A DNA stretch of 26,423 nucleotides from contig JBAXTU010000013.1 of assembly GCA_037130015.1 (NCBI GenBank), forward strand, positions 1-26,423, given 5' to 3'. Below, piece by piece: positions 1 through 7,783 of this stretch (position 1 is its first letter; every line of letters starts with the position of its first letter). The notes beneath the pieces were generated by a model that worked only from the letters and a program-made list of their open reading frames with translations, did not search any database and was not told where the DNA came from. The translations under genes were made by a program, and so were the position numbers. Origin of the DNA: JBAXTU01 sp037130015. GTDB lineage: Bacteria > Patescibacteriota > Patescibacteriia > 2-01-FULL-39-33.

Positions 1-2
1 TT

Positions 3-1088
3 TTAAATTTTTAAGTCTTCTAAAATTTTTCTGGTATTCCGACTAATGGAACGCGGAATATCCACAATCACATCAACCAAATGATCACCACGGCCACGGC
101 CATTGAGGTGCGGTACGCCTTTATCGCGCAACCTAAATTGTGTGTGGCTCTGTGTGCCTTCGTGAATTTTTAATTTTACTTCGCCATCAACAGTTTCAAT
201 ACCAATAGAATCGCCCAAAATCGCCTGAGTCAAAGAAATATGGCTTTCGGAAAAAACATCATCCCCTACTCTTCTAAATTTTTTATTTTCTCTCACGCGA
301 ACATGAATATACAAATCACCGGCTTGTCCACCTGGTCGATCAGGCTGTTCACCTTTGCCGGATAATTTTATGGACTGTCCCGAGCTGATGCCAGCGGGAA
401 TTTTTACTTTTATTTTTTCCGTGCCATAAACAGAGCCGGTACCGCGACATTTGGAACATTTTTTATCCGGTCGTTTGCCTGTACCATGACACTCGGAACA
501 AACGGCAGTGGATTGAAAATTTCCCAAAATTGTTTGTTGTATTTTGTGCACTTGGCCAGTGCCGTTGCAAGTCGGGCAAGAAGCAATTTTTGAACCAGGT
601 TCGGCGCCAGTATTGCCACAATATTCGCAGGAAACTTTTTTGGATAAATCAATAATTTTTTCAACGCCAAAAACAGACTCTTCAAACTCAATGGCAATTT
701 CTATTTCCATATCCTCTCCGCGTGAGACTTTGGCCGAACGGCTTTGACCGCCACCAAAAAAAGAAAATAAATCTCCCAAATCTCCCATGTCCCCAAAATC
801 AAAATTCACATTGCCTTGCCGAAAACCACCGCTTTGACCATATGGATTGCCAGAATTAAAACCACCTCCGGCATTATTGTTATATGCCGAACCAAACTGG
901 TCATACTGTTTGCGTTTTTGCTCGTTGCCCAACGTCTGATAAGCTTCGTTTATTTCCTTGAACTTATCAGCGTTACCTGTTTGTTTGTCCGGATGGTGTT
1001 CGTGAGCTAATTTACGAAACGCTTTTTTAACATCTTCTTGGCTGGCGTTTTTTTCAACGCCGAGAGTTTTATAATAATCTTGAGCCAT
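3..1088 (-). CDS. dnaJ: Chaperone protein DnaJ (Hsp40)
   Basis: Co-chaperone that delivers unfolded clients to DnaK and stimulates its ATPase in the cytoplasm. The 361-residue protein has every canonical part in order: a J-domain with the HPD motif at residues 32-34, a Gly/Phe-rich segment at about 68-115, four CxxCxGxG zinc-binding motifs between about 153 and 216 (CEYCGNTG, CPTCNGTG, CSECHGTG, CSKCRGTG), and a C-terminal substrate-binding domain. The TAA stop is at bases 5-3, so the gene is complete and just fits in the window. It is the last visible gene of the CIRCE-controlled operon and follows the DUF3467 gene by 15 bases. No SD precedes the ATG. Family assignment is certain. Confidence 0.98.
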   Translation of the reverse strand: MAQDYYKTLGVEKNASQEDVKKAFRKLAHEHHPDKQTGNADKFKEINEAYQTLGNEQKRKQYDQFGSAYNNNAGGGFNSGNPYGQSGGFRQGNVNFDFGDMGDLGDLFSFFGGGQSRSAKVSRGEDMEIEIAIEFEESVFGVEKIIDLSKKVSCEYCGNTGAEPGSKIASCPTCNGTGQVHKIQQTILGNFQSTAVCSECHGTGKRPDKKCSKCRGTGSVYGTEKIKVKIPAGISSGQSIKLSGKGEQPDRPGGQAGDLYIHVRVRENKKFRRVGDDVFSESHISLTQAILGDSIGIETVDGEVKLKIHEGTQSHTQFRLRDKGVPHLNGRGRGDHLVDVIVDIPRSISRNTRKILEDLKI

Positions 1089-1103
1089 GATAAAATTTTT
1101 TTA

Positions 1104-1388
1104 TTATGCTTTAAAACCGATCCCTTCTTTGGGCGCTTCTGCTTCGGCAATAACTCCGAATTGCTCTTCGTATTTTTTTAAATTTTCAGACAAAGCCGAG
1201 AGCATGCGTTTGTAATGGCCTGGACTGGTAATAATTTTAGCACAAACCCGACCGCTTGGCGACACAATGTTTAAAAAAGTCAGCAAAAATTCATCCTTGC
1301 TATGTAATACTTGCATAGCATTAGCATATTCACCGCCTGCAAAATTATCAGTAATTTTTATTTCTGATTGAGGGTTTTGATTGTCCAT
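1104..1388 (-). CDS. DUF3467-family small protein inside the chaperone operon
   Basis: A 94-residue soluble protein of unknown function. The core (GGEYANAMQVLHSKDEF, then a segment ending with SPGHYKRMLSALSENLKKYE and FG) matches my memory of the DUF3467 family, small proteins of about 90-110 residues. Nothing catalytic is visible: no cysteine pair, no nucleotide-binding loop. It sits between dnaK (12-base gap) and dnaJ (15-base gap) in the same direction with no promoter or terminator between, so it should be co-transcribed with them and heat-inducible through HrcA. The placement suggests a link to chaperone work or protein quality control, but that is inference from context only. Confidence 0.8.
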   Translation of the reverse strand: MDNQNPQSEIKITDNFAGGEYANAMQVLHSKDEFLLTFLNIVSPSGRVCAKIITSPGHYKRMLSALSENLKKYEEQFGVIAEAEAPKEGIGFKA

Positions 1389-1400
1389 ATTTTTTTTAAT

Positions 1401-3308
1401 TTATTTCTTAACTTCCTCAAACTGACCTTCCACTGGTTCATCAGCTTTCGGTGCACCATCAGAACTAGCATCACCTGCTCCTGCGTCAGCTGGAGCTTCA
1501 TTTGGAGCAGATTGATACATTGATGCGCCTACTTTTTGAATCGCCTCTGACAGCGCATCATAATTGGTTTTAATAATTTCTTGATTATCACCTTCTTTTG
1601 ATTTTTTCAAATCTTCCATTTTATCCATAACACCTTTGCGATCATCAGCCGAAACTTTATCACCCGCGTCTTTCAAAGTTTTTTCGCAAGTGAAAAGTAA
1701 ACTCTCGGCTTGATTTTTTATATCAATTAATTCTTTTTTCTTTTTATCAGCTTCGGCATTAAGCTCGGCATCCTTTTTCATTTTTTCAATTTCTTCTTTG
1801 GATAAACCACTGGATGAAGTGATAGTAATATGCTGTTCCTTGCTAGTCGCTTTGTCTTTGGCTTTGACATTCAAAATACCATTAGCATCAAGATCAAAAG
1901 TCACTTCAATTTGAGGTACGCCACGAGGTGCTGGTGGAATACCATCAAGCATGAATTTGCCAAGAGTCTTATTATCTCCAGCCATAGGACGTTCACCTTG
2001 AAGTACATGGATTTCTACGCCAGGTTGATTATCAGCGGCCGTGGAAAATACTTGAGACTTGGAAGTCGGAATAGTAGTATTTCTATCAATCAAAGGAGTC
2101 ATAACACTGCCCATGGTTTCAATTCCCAAAGTAAGCGGAGTGACGTCCAAAAGCAACACATCTTTAACATCACCTTGAAGCACACCAGCTTGCACAGCCG
2201 CGCCAAGTGCCACCACTTCGTCTGGATTGACGCTGATATTCGGTTTTTTGCCAAAAAATTCTTCAACTTTTTTCTGCACGAGTGGCATACGAGTCATACC
2301 GCCGACCATCACGATTTCTTGAATATCTTTGGTGGTCATATTGGCATCGGCTAGAGCTTTTTTGACTGGTTCAAAAGTTTTTTCAACCAAATCACCAACA
2401 AGAGATTCTAATTGCGCGCGAGTGATTCGTAGATTCAAATGCTTGGGCGAGCTATCAGCGCCCATAGTAATAAAAGGCTGATTAATTTCAGTTTCCATTT
2501 GAGTGGATAATTCAATTTTGGCTTTTTCAGCAGATTCCTTGACCCGTTGTAAAGCCGTAATATCTTTTGATAAATCAACACCTTCTTGTTTTTTAAATTC
2601 ATCCAAAATATAATTCATGATTTTCAAATCAAAATCATCACCACCTAAATGCGTGTCACCATTGGTTGATTTCACTTCCACAGTATCGGCAGCCACATCC
2701 AAAATAGAAATATCAAAAGTACCACCACCCAAATCATACACCGCGATTTGCTGGCCTTGTTTTTTTTCAAAACCATAAGCCAAAGCCGCGGCTGTCGGCT
2801 CGTTGATAATACGCTTCACGGTCAGACCAGCGATTTCACCAGCATCCTTTGTGGCTTGACGCTGAGCATCATCAAAATAAGCTGGCACAGTAATGACTGC
2901 TTCGGTGATTTTTTCACCAAGCTTAGCTTCGGCATCTTCTTTTAATTTTGTCAGCACCATGGCGGAAATTTCTTGAGGGCTATATTCTTTTCCACCCATT
3001 TCAATTTTGACACCATTGCCTGATTTAATAATTTTGTATGGCATTAATTCAATATCACGCTGGACTTCTGAATCAGAAAAAGCGCGACCCATCAAACGCT
3101 TGATAGAAAAAAGCGTATTGGCCGGATTAGTGACGGCTTGGCGTTTAGCTGAGACACCAACCAAGCGTTCACTGTTTTTGGCAGTGGCAATAATTGACGG
3201 CGTGGTACGCGCGCCTTCTTTGTTTTCTAAAACTTTTGGCTGGCCACCTTCAATGACTGCCATGCACGAATTGGTCGTGCCCAAATCTATTCCTAAAATT
3301 TTACTCAT
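1401..3308 (-). CDS. dnaK: Chaperone protein DnaK (Hsp70)
   Basis: ATP-driven Hsp70 chaperone, partner of the neighbouring DnaJ and GrpE. The 635-residue length is normal for the family. The N-terminal ATPase domain shows GIDLGTTNSCMAV, the EPTAAALAYG segment and DLGGGTFDISIL. The interdomain linker region, VLLLDVTPLTLG, lies at about residues 384-395. A beta-sandwich substrate-binding domain and a helical lid follow, and the C-terminal tail is rich in Ala, Gly, Asp and Pro, ending EGQFEEVKK. The ATG lacks an SD, and the 42-base gap from grpE is AT-rich. Expression should follow the HrcA/CIRCE promoter upstream of hrcA. Confidence 0.99.
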   Translation of the reverse strand: MSKILGIDLGTTNSCMAVIEGGQPKVLENKEGARTTPSIIATAKNSERLVGVSAKRQAVTNPANTLFSIKRLMGRAFSDSEVQRDIELMPYKIIKSGNGVKIEMGGKEYSPQEISAMVLTKLKEDAEAKLGEKITEAVITVPAYFDDAQRQATKDAGEIAGLTVKRIINEPTAAALAYGFEKKQGQQIAVYDLGGGTFDISILDVAADTVEVKSTNGDTHLGGDDFDLKIMNYILDEFKKQEGVDLSKDITALQRVKESAEKAKIELSTQMETEINQPFITMGADSSPKHLNLRITRAQLESLVGDLVEKTFEPVKKALADANMTTKDIQEIVMVGGMTRMPLVQKKVEEFFGKKPNISVNPDEVVALGAAVQAGVLQGDVKDVLLLDVTPLTLGIETMGSVMTPLIDRNTTIPTSKSQVFSTAADNQPGVEIHVLQGERPMAGDNKTLGKFMLDGIPPAPRGVPQIEVTFDLDANGILNVKAKDKATSKEQHITITSSSGLSKEEIEKMKKDAELNAEADKKKKELIDIKNQAESLLFTCEKTLKDAGDKVSADDRKGVMDKMEDLKKSKEGDNQEIIKTNYDALSEAIQKVGASMYQSAPNEAPADAGAGDASSDGAPKADEPVEGQFEEVKK

Positions 3309-3350
3309 ATTATTTTTTTGTTATTTATTATATTATTTTTAAATTTTAAA

Positions 3351-3830
3351 TTATTTAGCTACTTTCACTTTGGCTGGCATCAAAATCTGTCCATCCACCA
3401 AATAGCCCGGTGCCACTTCTTCAAAAATTATATCCGAATCAACACCTTCTTGTTCTTCGCATGAAATAGCTTCGTGCAAATTGTGATCAAATTTTTCACC
3501 AACAGTTTTTATTTCTTCAATTTTATATTTTTTAAAAAACTGCTGAAATTGTTTTTGAATCTGTTCCAATCCCACAGCCCATGACTCTTTTTTTACTTCT
3601 TCCGGAATATGTTTCAGACCTAATTTAAAATGCCCATATACTGGCAAGACTTCAGCCATAAAAGTGGCATTAGCAAATTCAAATAATTCTTGCCGTTTTT
3701 TTTCACTCTCTTTTATTAAATTAGAATAATCAGCTTGAGCTCTTTGCCAGCCAGCTAAATATTCTTGGGCCTGCTCTTGTGTCTTTGCTAATTCATTTTG
3801 TAATTCTTCAAGATTTTTTTCTTCGCTCAT
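3351..3830 (-). CDS. grpE: Nucleotide exchange factor GrpE
   Basis: Releases ADP from DnaK to reset the chaperone cycle. The 159-residue product has the GrpE layout: a long N-terminal coiled coil rich in Glu, Gln and Lys (residues 1-55, containing QRAQADYSNLIKESEKKR), a central helical region, and the C-terminal beta domain with FDHNLHEAISCEE and VAPGYLVDGQILMPAKVKV. It is somewhat shorter than the roughly 197 residues of E. coli GrpE, mostly at the N-terminus. It lies 12 bases downstream of hrcA and 42 bases upstream of dnaK, the classical order of this operon. No SD is visible. Confidence 0.97.
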   Translation of the reverse strand: MSEEKNLEELQNELAKTQEQAQEYLAGWQRAQADYSNLIKESEKKRQELFEFANATFMAEVLPVYGHFKLGLKHIPEEVKKESWAVGLEQIQKQFQQFFKKYKIEEIKTVGEKFDHNLHEAISCEEQEGVDSDIIFEEVAPGYLVDGQILMPAKVKVAK

Positions 3831-3842
3831 AATATTTAGAAA

Positions 3843-4532
3843 TTATTTAATAATTTTTTTTAGTTCACTTATTAATCCTAAATTTTTATTGTAATTCATC
3901 CTAAGCGGTCCTAAAATGCCCAAAAATATCTCACCATCAGCTATTGGCAATTTAACCATAATTAAGGCAGTAGCCTCGCCAAAAGGGCTGGCCTTGCCAG
4001 TCATTATTTTGGGTTCAATATCTATAGACTGAAACGTTTTGTGCATGGCTTCGTCTAAGTTATCAATAGCGTCAGAAAGGGAAAAAATCCTGCTTGGCTC
4101 AAAAAATTCTGGCTGACGGAACAAATTAGCAATACCAGTGTAATATACATCACTATCCCCAAAACCCACCAAAATAGCTTCCACTGACAATTCAGCCAAT
4201 TCTTTAGCTAAATTTTTAACATCTTCCCTGTTGCCGTTGAAATTTTTAGCTAAATTATGAAAATTTTCTGGCGATTCATTGCTAGTCCGATTCGTTTTGA
4301 CAAAGTTTTTAATGTAATACTCATAACCTTTTAGAGTCGGCAAACGACCAGCCGAGGTGTGAGGCTGACAAATCAGACCCAATTCTTCTAATTCGCACAT
4401 TTCATTTCTGATAGTGGCCGGGCTCAAATCTGAAAAATATTTTTCCACAATCAGAGCTGAACTCACCGGAACAGCCATATCAATATGCTCTTCCACGATT
4501 ATTTTAAGCAAATTTTGCTGTCTTTCAGTCAT
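3843..4532 (-). CDS. hrcA: Heat-inducible transcription repressor HrcA (short form)
   Basis: Repressor that binds CIRCE and shuts off the hrcA-grpE-dnaK-dnaJ operon. I place the start at ATG 4532 (MTERQQNLLKIIVEEHIDM), the usual HrcA beginning. A GTG at 4574 would add 14 residues but starts inside the right arm of the operator and is unlikely. The winged-helix DNA-binding domain is clear (SSALIVEKYFSDLSPATIR, then HTSAGRLPTLKGYEYYI). The C-terminal GAF-like domain ends GEIFLGILGPLRMNYNKNLG. At 229 residues it is well below the roughly 340 of typical HrcA; most of the difference appears to be missing from the middle of the protein. The gene heads its own operon, so it is autoregulated. Confidence 0.95.
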   Translation of the reverse strand: MTERQQNLLKIIVEEHIDMAVPVSSALIVEKYFSDLSPATIRNEMCELEELGLICQPHTSAGRLPTLKGYEYYIKNFVKTNRTSNESPENFHNLAKNFNGNREDVKNLAKELAELSVEAILVGFGDSDVYYTGIANLFRQPEFFEPSRIFSLSDAIDNLDEAMHKTFQSIDIEPKIMTGKASPFGEATALIMVKLPIADGEIFLGILGPLRMNYNKNLGLISELKKIIK

Positions 4533-4563
4533 TTTTGCTGATATTTTAGAATATTTTATTGAA

Positions 4564-4590
4564 TTAGCACTCACACATACAGAGTGCTAA
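4564..4590 (-). promoter_or_regulatory. CIRCE operator (HrcA binding site)
   Basis: Perfect inverted repeat TTAGCACTC-N9-GAGTGCTAA, matching the textbook CIRCE consensus in both arms and spacer length. It starts 4 bases after the -10 box of the hrcA promoter, so it covers the transcription start. This is the classical arrangement for repression by HrcA. Confidence 0.98.
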
Positions 4591-4594
4591 TATA

Positions 4595-4623
4595 AATATA
4601 TACGCAAAAAAACCCATTGTCAA
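4595..4623 (-). promoter_or_regulatory. Heat-shock operon promoter
   Basis: On the minus strand TTGACA (4618-4623), a 17-base spacer and TATATT (4595-4600). This is a near-consensus vegetative promoter with its start point inside the CIRCE operator, as expected for repression by HrcA rather than use of a heat-shock sigma factor. Confidence 0.9.
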
Positions 4624-4636
4624 GTCAAAAATTATT

Positions 4637-4665
4637 TTGGAGAAATATCAATTTTCTGCTATAAT
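4637..4665 (+). promoter_or_regulatory. Promoter of the secreted lysozyme-like protein gene
   Basis: TTGGAG (4637-4642), 17 bases, TATAAT (4660-4665) preceded by TGC, an extended -10. The start point would be near 4672, giving a leader of about 23 bases. It is divergent from the heat-shock promoter 14 bases away. Confidence 0.75.
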
Positions 4666-4694
4666 AAAAATATTATCAATCAATAATAAAAAAT

Positions 4695-6056
4695 ATGACC
4701 CCAAGCTACCGCTCAACCCTTATTTTATTTGCCTTTTTTAGTTTTTTGGCTACTCCCTTGTTTTCTGCTTCTGCCGCCAGTTTTGACCCAAACTATATCC
4801 TTTCAGACGCAGAAATTAGCGATTTCAATGCTATGAATTTAAACGATATTCAAGGTTTTCTTAATTCCCAACCTGGATCGCTCAAATCATACTCAACCAC
4901 AGATCCCAATACTGGCATTACCAAGTCAGCAGCCCAGATCTTTTACGAAACAGCTCTTGCCAACAAAATTAATCCCAAATATCTACTAGCCTTGGTTCAA
5001 AAAGAACAAAGCCTAATCACCTCCCCCGCTCCAGAACAAGGACGACTTGATTGGGCCACTGGTTATGGCTGTCCGGATAGTGGCGGTTGCAAAGAAGGTG
5101 CTCGCGGTTTTTATAATCAAGTGGATTTCGCGGCCTGGCAGACTAGGACATATTTAGACAGTATCTATAAATTCAGTTTTCAACCAGGCAAAACATACAC
5201 CATTGATGGCACATCAGTCACTCCTCAAAATAATGCCACGGCTGGATTATACAATTACACACCACACTTGCATGGCAATCAAAACCTTTGGAACCTTTGG
5301 ACTCAATATTTCGGTAAAAAATGGCCAGATGGTACATTACTCAAAGACGAAGCTGACCAAGTTGTTTATTTAATACAAGACGGCAAAAAAAGACAAATTG
5401 TTTCCAAGGCTATTTTATATTCACGTTTTGATTCCAGTCTAATAATTACCGCAACTCATAGTGATATAGACTCTTACGATAATGGCACCCCAGTCAAATA
5501 TTTAAATTTTTCCCTATTGCAAAGCTCAGCCACCAACAATATTTTTATGATTGTTGATGATGAAAAAAGATTAGTGGCCACTCCTGATCTTTTAAAACAA
5601 TTAGGACTTAATACCGAAGAAATTAACGCTGTTGATGAAAATGAATTGGCTCTTTACAGTGACGGCCCAGATATTACCCAAAATACTATCTACCCGGCCG
5701 GCGCCATTATGAAAGATAAAAAAACCGGCGCTTTGTTTTATGTTATTAATACCATCAAAAAACCAATTTTAAGCATGGAAATTTTGACTTACAATTTCCA
5801 AGGAGCGCAAATCAAAAAAACAGACAAGGCTGAATTAGACAATTATTTTGATGGCGAACCAGTCACTCTACCAGATGGCATGCTTATCAAAACCAAAACA
5901 TCAAGCTCGGTTTATGTGGTTTCAAATGGCCAACTTTTGCCTATTAATAGCTGGGATATATTTTTGAAAATGAAATATAATCCTAAAAAAATAGTCAAGG
6001 TGACCAAGGATACTTTTAGTATTCATCAAGTAGGCTCGGCCATAACCGGCAATTAA
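4695..6056 (+). CDS. Secreted protein with lysozyme-like domain and four C-terminal repeats
   Basis: A 453-residue exported protein. Residues 1-28 form a signal peptide (hydrophobic run LILFAFFSFLATPLF, then a likely cleavage after SASA). Residues about 75-215 resemble a lysozyme/transglycosylase fold: SAAQIFYETALANKINPKYLLALVQKEQSLI, with E104 in KEQSLI a candidate catalytic acid. The segment with GYGCPDSGGC carries a possible disulfide. From about residue 211 to the end I count four divergent repeats of about 60 residues, each with a D/A-G-T/A-x-L/I-x-K start, a V/F-Y/M-x-I/V core and a Y-x-x-G-x-P/D-x end. They could bind the wall or a surface polymer. It probably acts outside the membrane on peptidoglycan. 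No SD is visible. The MEMO-like gene starts 20 bases downstream. Confidence 0.75.
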   Translation: MTPSYRSTLILFAFFSFLATPLFSASAASFDPNYILSDAEISDFNAMNLNDIQGFLNSQPGSLKSYSTTDPNTGITKSAAQIFYETALANKINPKYLLALVQKEQSLITSPAPEQGRLDWATGYGCPDSGGCKEGARGFYNQVDFAAWQTRTYLDSIYKFSFQPGKTYTIDGTSVTPQNNATAGLYNYTPHLHGNQNLWNLWTQYFGKKWPDGTLLKDEADQVVYLIQDGKKRQIVSKAILYSRFDSSLIITATHSDIDSYDNGTPVKYLNFSLLQSSATNNIFMIVDDEKRLVATPDLLKQLGLNTEEINAVDENELALYSDGPDITQNTIYPAGAIMKDKKTGALFYVINTIKKPILSMEILTYNFQGAQIKKTDKAELDNYFDGEPVTLPDGMLIKTKTSSSVYVVSNGQLLPINSWDIFLKMKYNPKKIVKVTKDTFSIHQVGSAITGN

Positions 6057-6075
6057 AAAACTAAACACTACACAT

Positions 6076-6867
6076 ATGTCGTTGGTATTTGCATCTATTG
6101 TGCCACATCCGCCGATTATTATCCCAGCCATAGGCAAGGAAAATACTATTCAGGTGGCCAAAACCAAAGAAGCTTTTGAACATTTGGAACGCGAACTTTA
6201 TGCATCCAAACCGGAAATAGTAATTTTTATTTCTCCCCATGGCGAAATTAAAGCCGATGCTTTTACTATTAATATGTCCAACACTTACGAAATAAATTTT
6301 GAAGCTTTCGGCGATTTTGCCACTAAATTCAATGTAGCTGGCGACACGGTATTTATTACTATTGATAAGGAAAAAATCAATCTCAAATCCCCGCTCAATA
6401 TTATTTCCGAACCAAAATTGGATCACGGAATTGGCGTGCCCTATTTTTGCCTATGCCAACACCTAGAAAATTTTAAAATAATTCCGATTTATTATTCACT
6501 GCTTGATAATCAAAGTCATTTAGAATTTGGTAAAAGCCTCAAAGAAACCATTATGGCTTCTGACAAACGCGTTGCTGTGGTGGCTTCTGGCGATATGAGC
6601 CATTGCCTGACGGAAAATGCACCTGCGCCTTTCAATCCAGCCGGCAAAGAATTTGATGACAAAATTATTGAACTATTAAAAAATAAAGATGCGCAGAGCA
6701 TTACCAACATGGATCATGTGCTCATAGAAAATGCTACTGAATGCGGTTTGCGATCAATTATTATTCTGATGGGTATTTTAAATGGCATCAATTACCAGAC
6801 TGAAATCTTAAATTACGAAGCGCCATTCGGCGTTGGATATTTAGTAGCCAACTTTAAATTAGAATAA
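6076..6867 (+). CDS. LigB/MEMO-like class III extradiol dioxygenase-fold protein
   Basis: A 263-residue protein of the family that includes AmmeMemoRadiSam system protein B and LigB-type extradiol dioxygenases. Candidate metal-site residues are H11 in VPHPP, H55 in SPHGE, and the DHG in KLDHGIGVPYF. ASGDMSHCL and the AGKEFDD segment are also typical. MEMO homologues keep the fold without proven dioxygenase activity, so the substrate is unknown. AmmeMemoRadiSam loci usually also carry an AMMECR1 protein and a radical SAM protein, and neither is seen here. The gene follows the secreted lysozyme-like gene by 20 bases with no promoter of its own, so the two probably share an mRNA. A bidirectional terminator follows. 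Confidence 0.85.
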   Translation: MSLVFASIVPHPPIIIPAIGKENTIQVAKTKEAFEHLERELYASKPEIVIFISPHGEIKADAFTINMSNTYEINFEAFGDFATKFNVAGDTVFITIDKEKINLKSPLNIISEPKLDHGIGVPYFCLCQHLENFKIIPIYYSLLDNQSHLEFGKSLKETIMASDKRVAVVASGDMSHCLTENAPAPFNPAGKEFDDKIIELLKNKDAQSITNMDHVLIENATECGLRSIIILMGILNGINYQTEILNYEAPFGVGYLVANFKLE

Positions 6868-6880
6868 AATACTTTTTACC

Positions 6881-6910
6881 GTCATCCCAGCGAAGGCAGG
6901 GATCCAGAGT
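6881..6910. repeat. Dispersed intergenic repeat with ATCCC/GGGAT arms
   Basis: GTCATCCCAGCG, then GAAGGCAGGGATCCAGAG. The ATCCC and GGGAT arms flank a purine-rich centre. The pattern resembles the TCATTCCCGCG...GCGGGAATCCAG repeats that I recall from many bacterial intergenic regions. Only one copy is present here, so its repeat status rests on that resemblance. Confidence 0.5.
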
Positions 6911-6913
6911 TCA

Positions 6914-6940
6914 AAAAACCCCGAATCGGGGCTTTTTGTT
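6914..6940. terminator. Bidirectional rho-independent terminator
   Basis: CCCCG-AAT-CGGGG stem (6919-6931) with A-runs on the left and T-runs on the right. It works for the MEMO-like gene on the plus strand and for the convergent 6940-7230 gene on the minus strand, whose stop is immediately beside it. Confidence 0.85.
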
Positions 6941-7230
6941 TATTGCTCTATTGTTTTTTTATTGTTTAGACTATCCAAGACTTTAAAAAAATATTTCCAT
7001 TGTTCGGTTTTGGCCAATTCTTTGGTTTCGTTTAAGGCTTTTTCAATGGTGGCTTTGGAATTATCACGACACACTTTAAAAACCGAATTACGTTTAAAAT
7101 TCGGAATGGCCAATTCATTAATAAGGCGCAAAGCCAAATCCTGCCACTCATAAGCCGGTGGTTTGATGGTCTGCTTTTTCTTGGCCAGCAGAATGTCTTT
7201 TAAATTTTGTGGGCCTTCGTCTATCAACAT
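6940..7230 (-). CDS. Conserved-looking small protein of unknown function
   Basis: A 96-residue, basic, mostly helical protein that I do not recognise. It has no signal peptide or membrane segment and reads IKPPAYEWQDLALRLINELA, then FKRNSVFKVCRDNSKATIEKALNETKEL. The single Cys and the many Lys/Arg residues would suit a nucleic-acid or protein-binding role, but no fold can be named. Support that it is real: a fully consensus promoter (TTGACA, 17 bases, TATAAT) sits right upstream, placing transcription start within 2 bases of the ATG, and a terminator hairpin sits at its stop. It is divergent from def. Confidence 0.65.
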   Translation of the reverse strand: MLIDEGPQNLKDILLAKKKQTIKPPAYEWQDLALRLINELAIPNFKRNSVFKVCRDNSKATIEKALNETKELAKTEQWKYFFKVLDSLNNKKTIEQ

Positions 7231-7238
7231 ATAGACAA

Positions 7239-7267
7239 ATTATAGATTTTACAAATATTCCTGTCAA
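7239..7267 (-). promoter_or_regulatory. Consensus promoter of the 6940-7230 gene (leaderless)
   Basis: Minus strand TTGACA (7262-7267), 17 bases, TATAAT (7239-7244): all 12 bases match the consensus. The predicted start point at about 7232 is 0-2 bases before the ATG at 7230. Confidence 0.88.
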
Positions 7268-7272
7268 TAAAA

Positions 7273-7301
7273 TTGCCTTTTTTGACTCATTATGCCATAA
7301 T
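7273..7301 (+). promoter_or_regulatory. def-fmt promoter (near-leaderless)
   Basis: TTGCCT (7273-7278), 17 bases, CATAAT (7296-7301) preceded by TGC (extended -10). The start point at about 7308 leaves about 6 bases before the def ATG. The -35 boxes of this and the divergent promoter are 5 bases apart. Confidence 0.75.
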
Positions 7302-7313
7302 AAACAATAATAT

Positions 7314-7781
7314 ATGTTAAAAATACTCACCGTACCAAATCCAATTTTACTTCAAAAGTCACGGCCAATCTCCGCGGCTGATATTAATTCTGAAAAAATT
7401 CAGAAACTAATTTCTGAAATGACTGTCACCATGATTAAAAAGGACGGCGTAGGGCTAGCTGCGCCACAAATCGGTGAGAGTATTCGGTTGATTATTATTC
7501 AGCATCAAGACGGCCCAATTGCCATGATCAATCCCAAAATCATCAAAAAATCTTTAATCAAAGAATGGGGCGAAGAAGGTTGTTTGTCATTACCAGATAT
7601 GTATGGCGAAGTAAAAAGATGCAAAAAAATCACAGTCAAATATATAAATAACAAAGGCAAGGAAAAACAGATTATCGGCCAAGGACTGCTAGCTCGCGTT
7701 ATACAGCATGAAAATGATCATTTGGACGGCGCACTATTTATTGATAAAGCTAGAAAAGTAGTGAATATTAAAGATTTATAA
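7314..7781 (+). CDS. def: Peptide deformylase
   Basis: Removes the N-formyl group from nascent proteins. The 155-residue protein has all three family motifs in order: GVGLAAPQIG (motif 1), EGCLSLP with the metal-binding Cys (motif 2), and QHENDHLDG with the HExxH metal ligands and catalytic Glu (motif 3). The length is typical. It forms an operon with fmt, which starts 2 bases after the def stop. The two enzymes add and remove the same formyl group. The promoter sits almost against the ATG and no SD is seen. Confidence 0.97.
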   Translation: MLKILTVPNPILLQKSRPISAADINSEKIQKLISEMTVTMIKKDGVGLAAPQIGESIRLIIIQHQDGPIAMINPKIIKKSLIKEWGEEGCLSLPDMYGEVKRCKKITVKYINNKGKEKQIIGQGLLARVIQHENDHLDGALFIDKARKVVNIKDL

Positions 7782-7783
7782 AA

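Noticed and set aside
1830..2354. Open frame of 174 codons on the plus strand inside dnaK
   Set aside because: Antisense shadow of dnaK; no SD or promoter, and low-complexity composition. The same applies to the plus-strand frame at 21255-21629 inside the ATPase gene.
4533..4574. GTG start of hrcA at 4574
   Set aside because: It begins in the right arm of CIRCE, and the added residues do not belong to the family. ATG 4532 gives the usual MTERQQ start.
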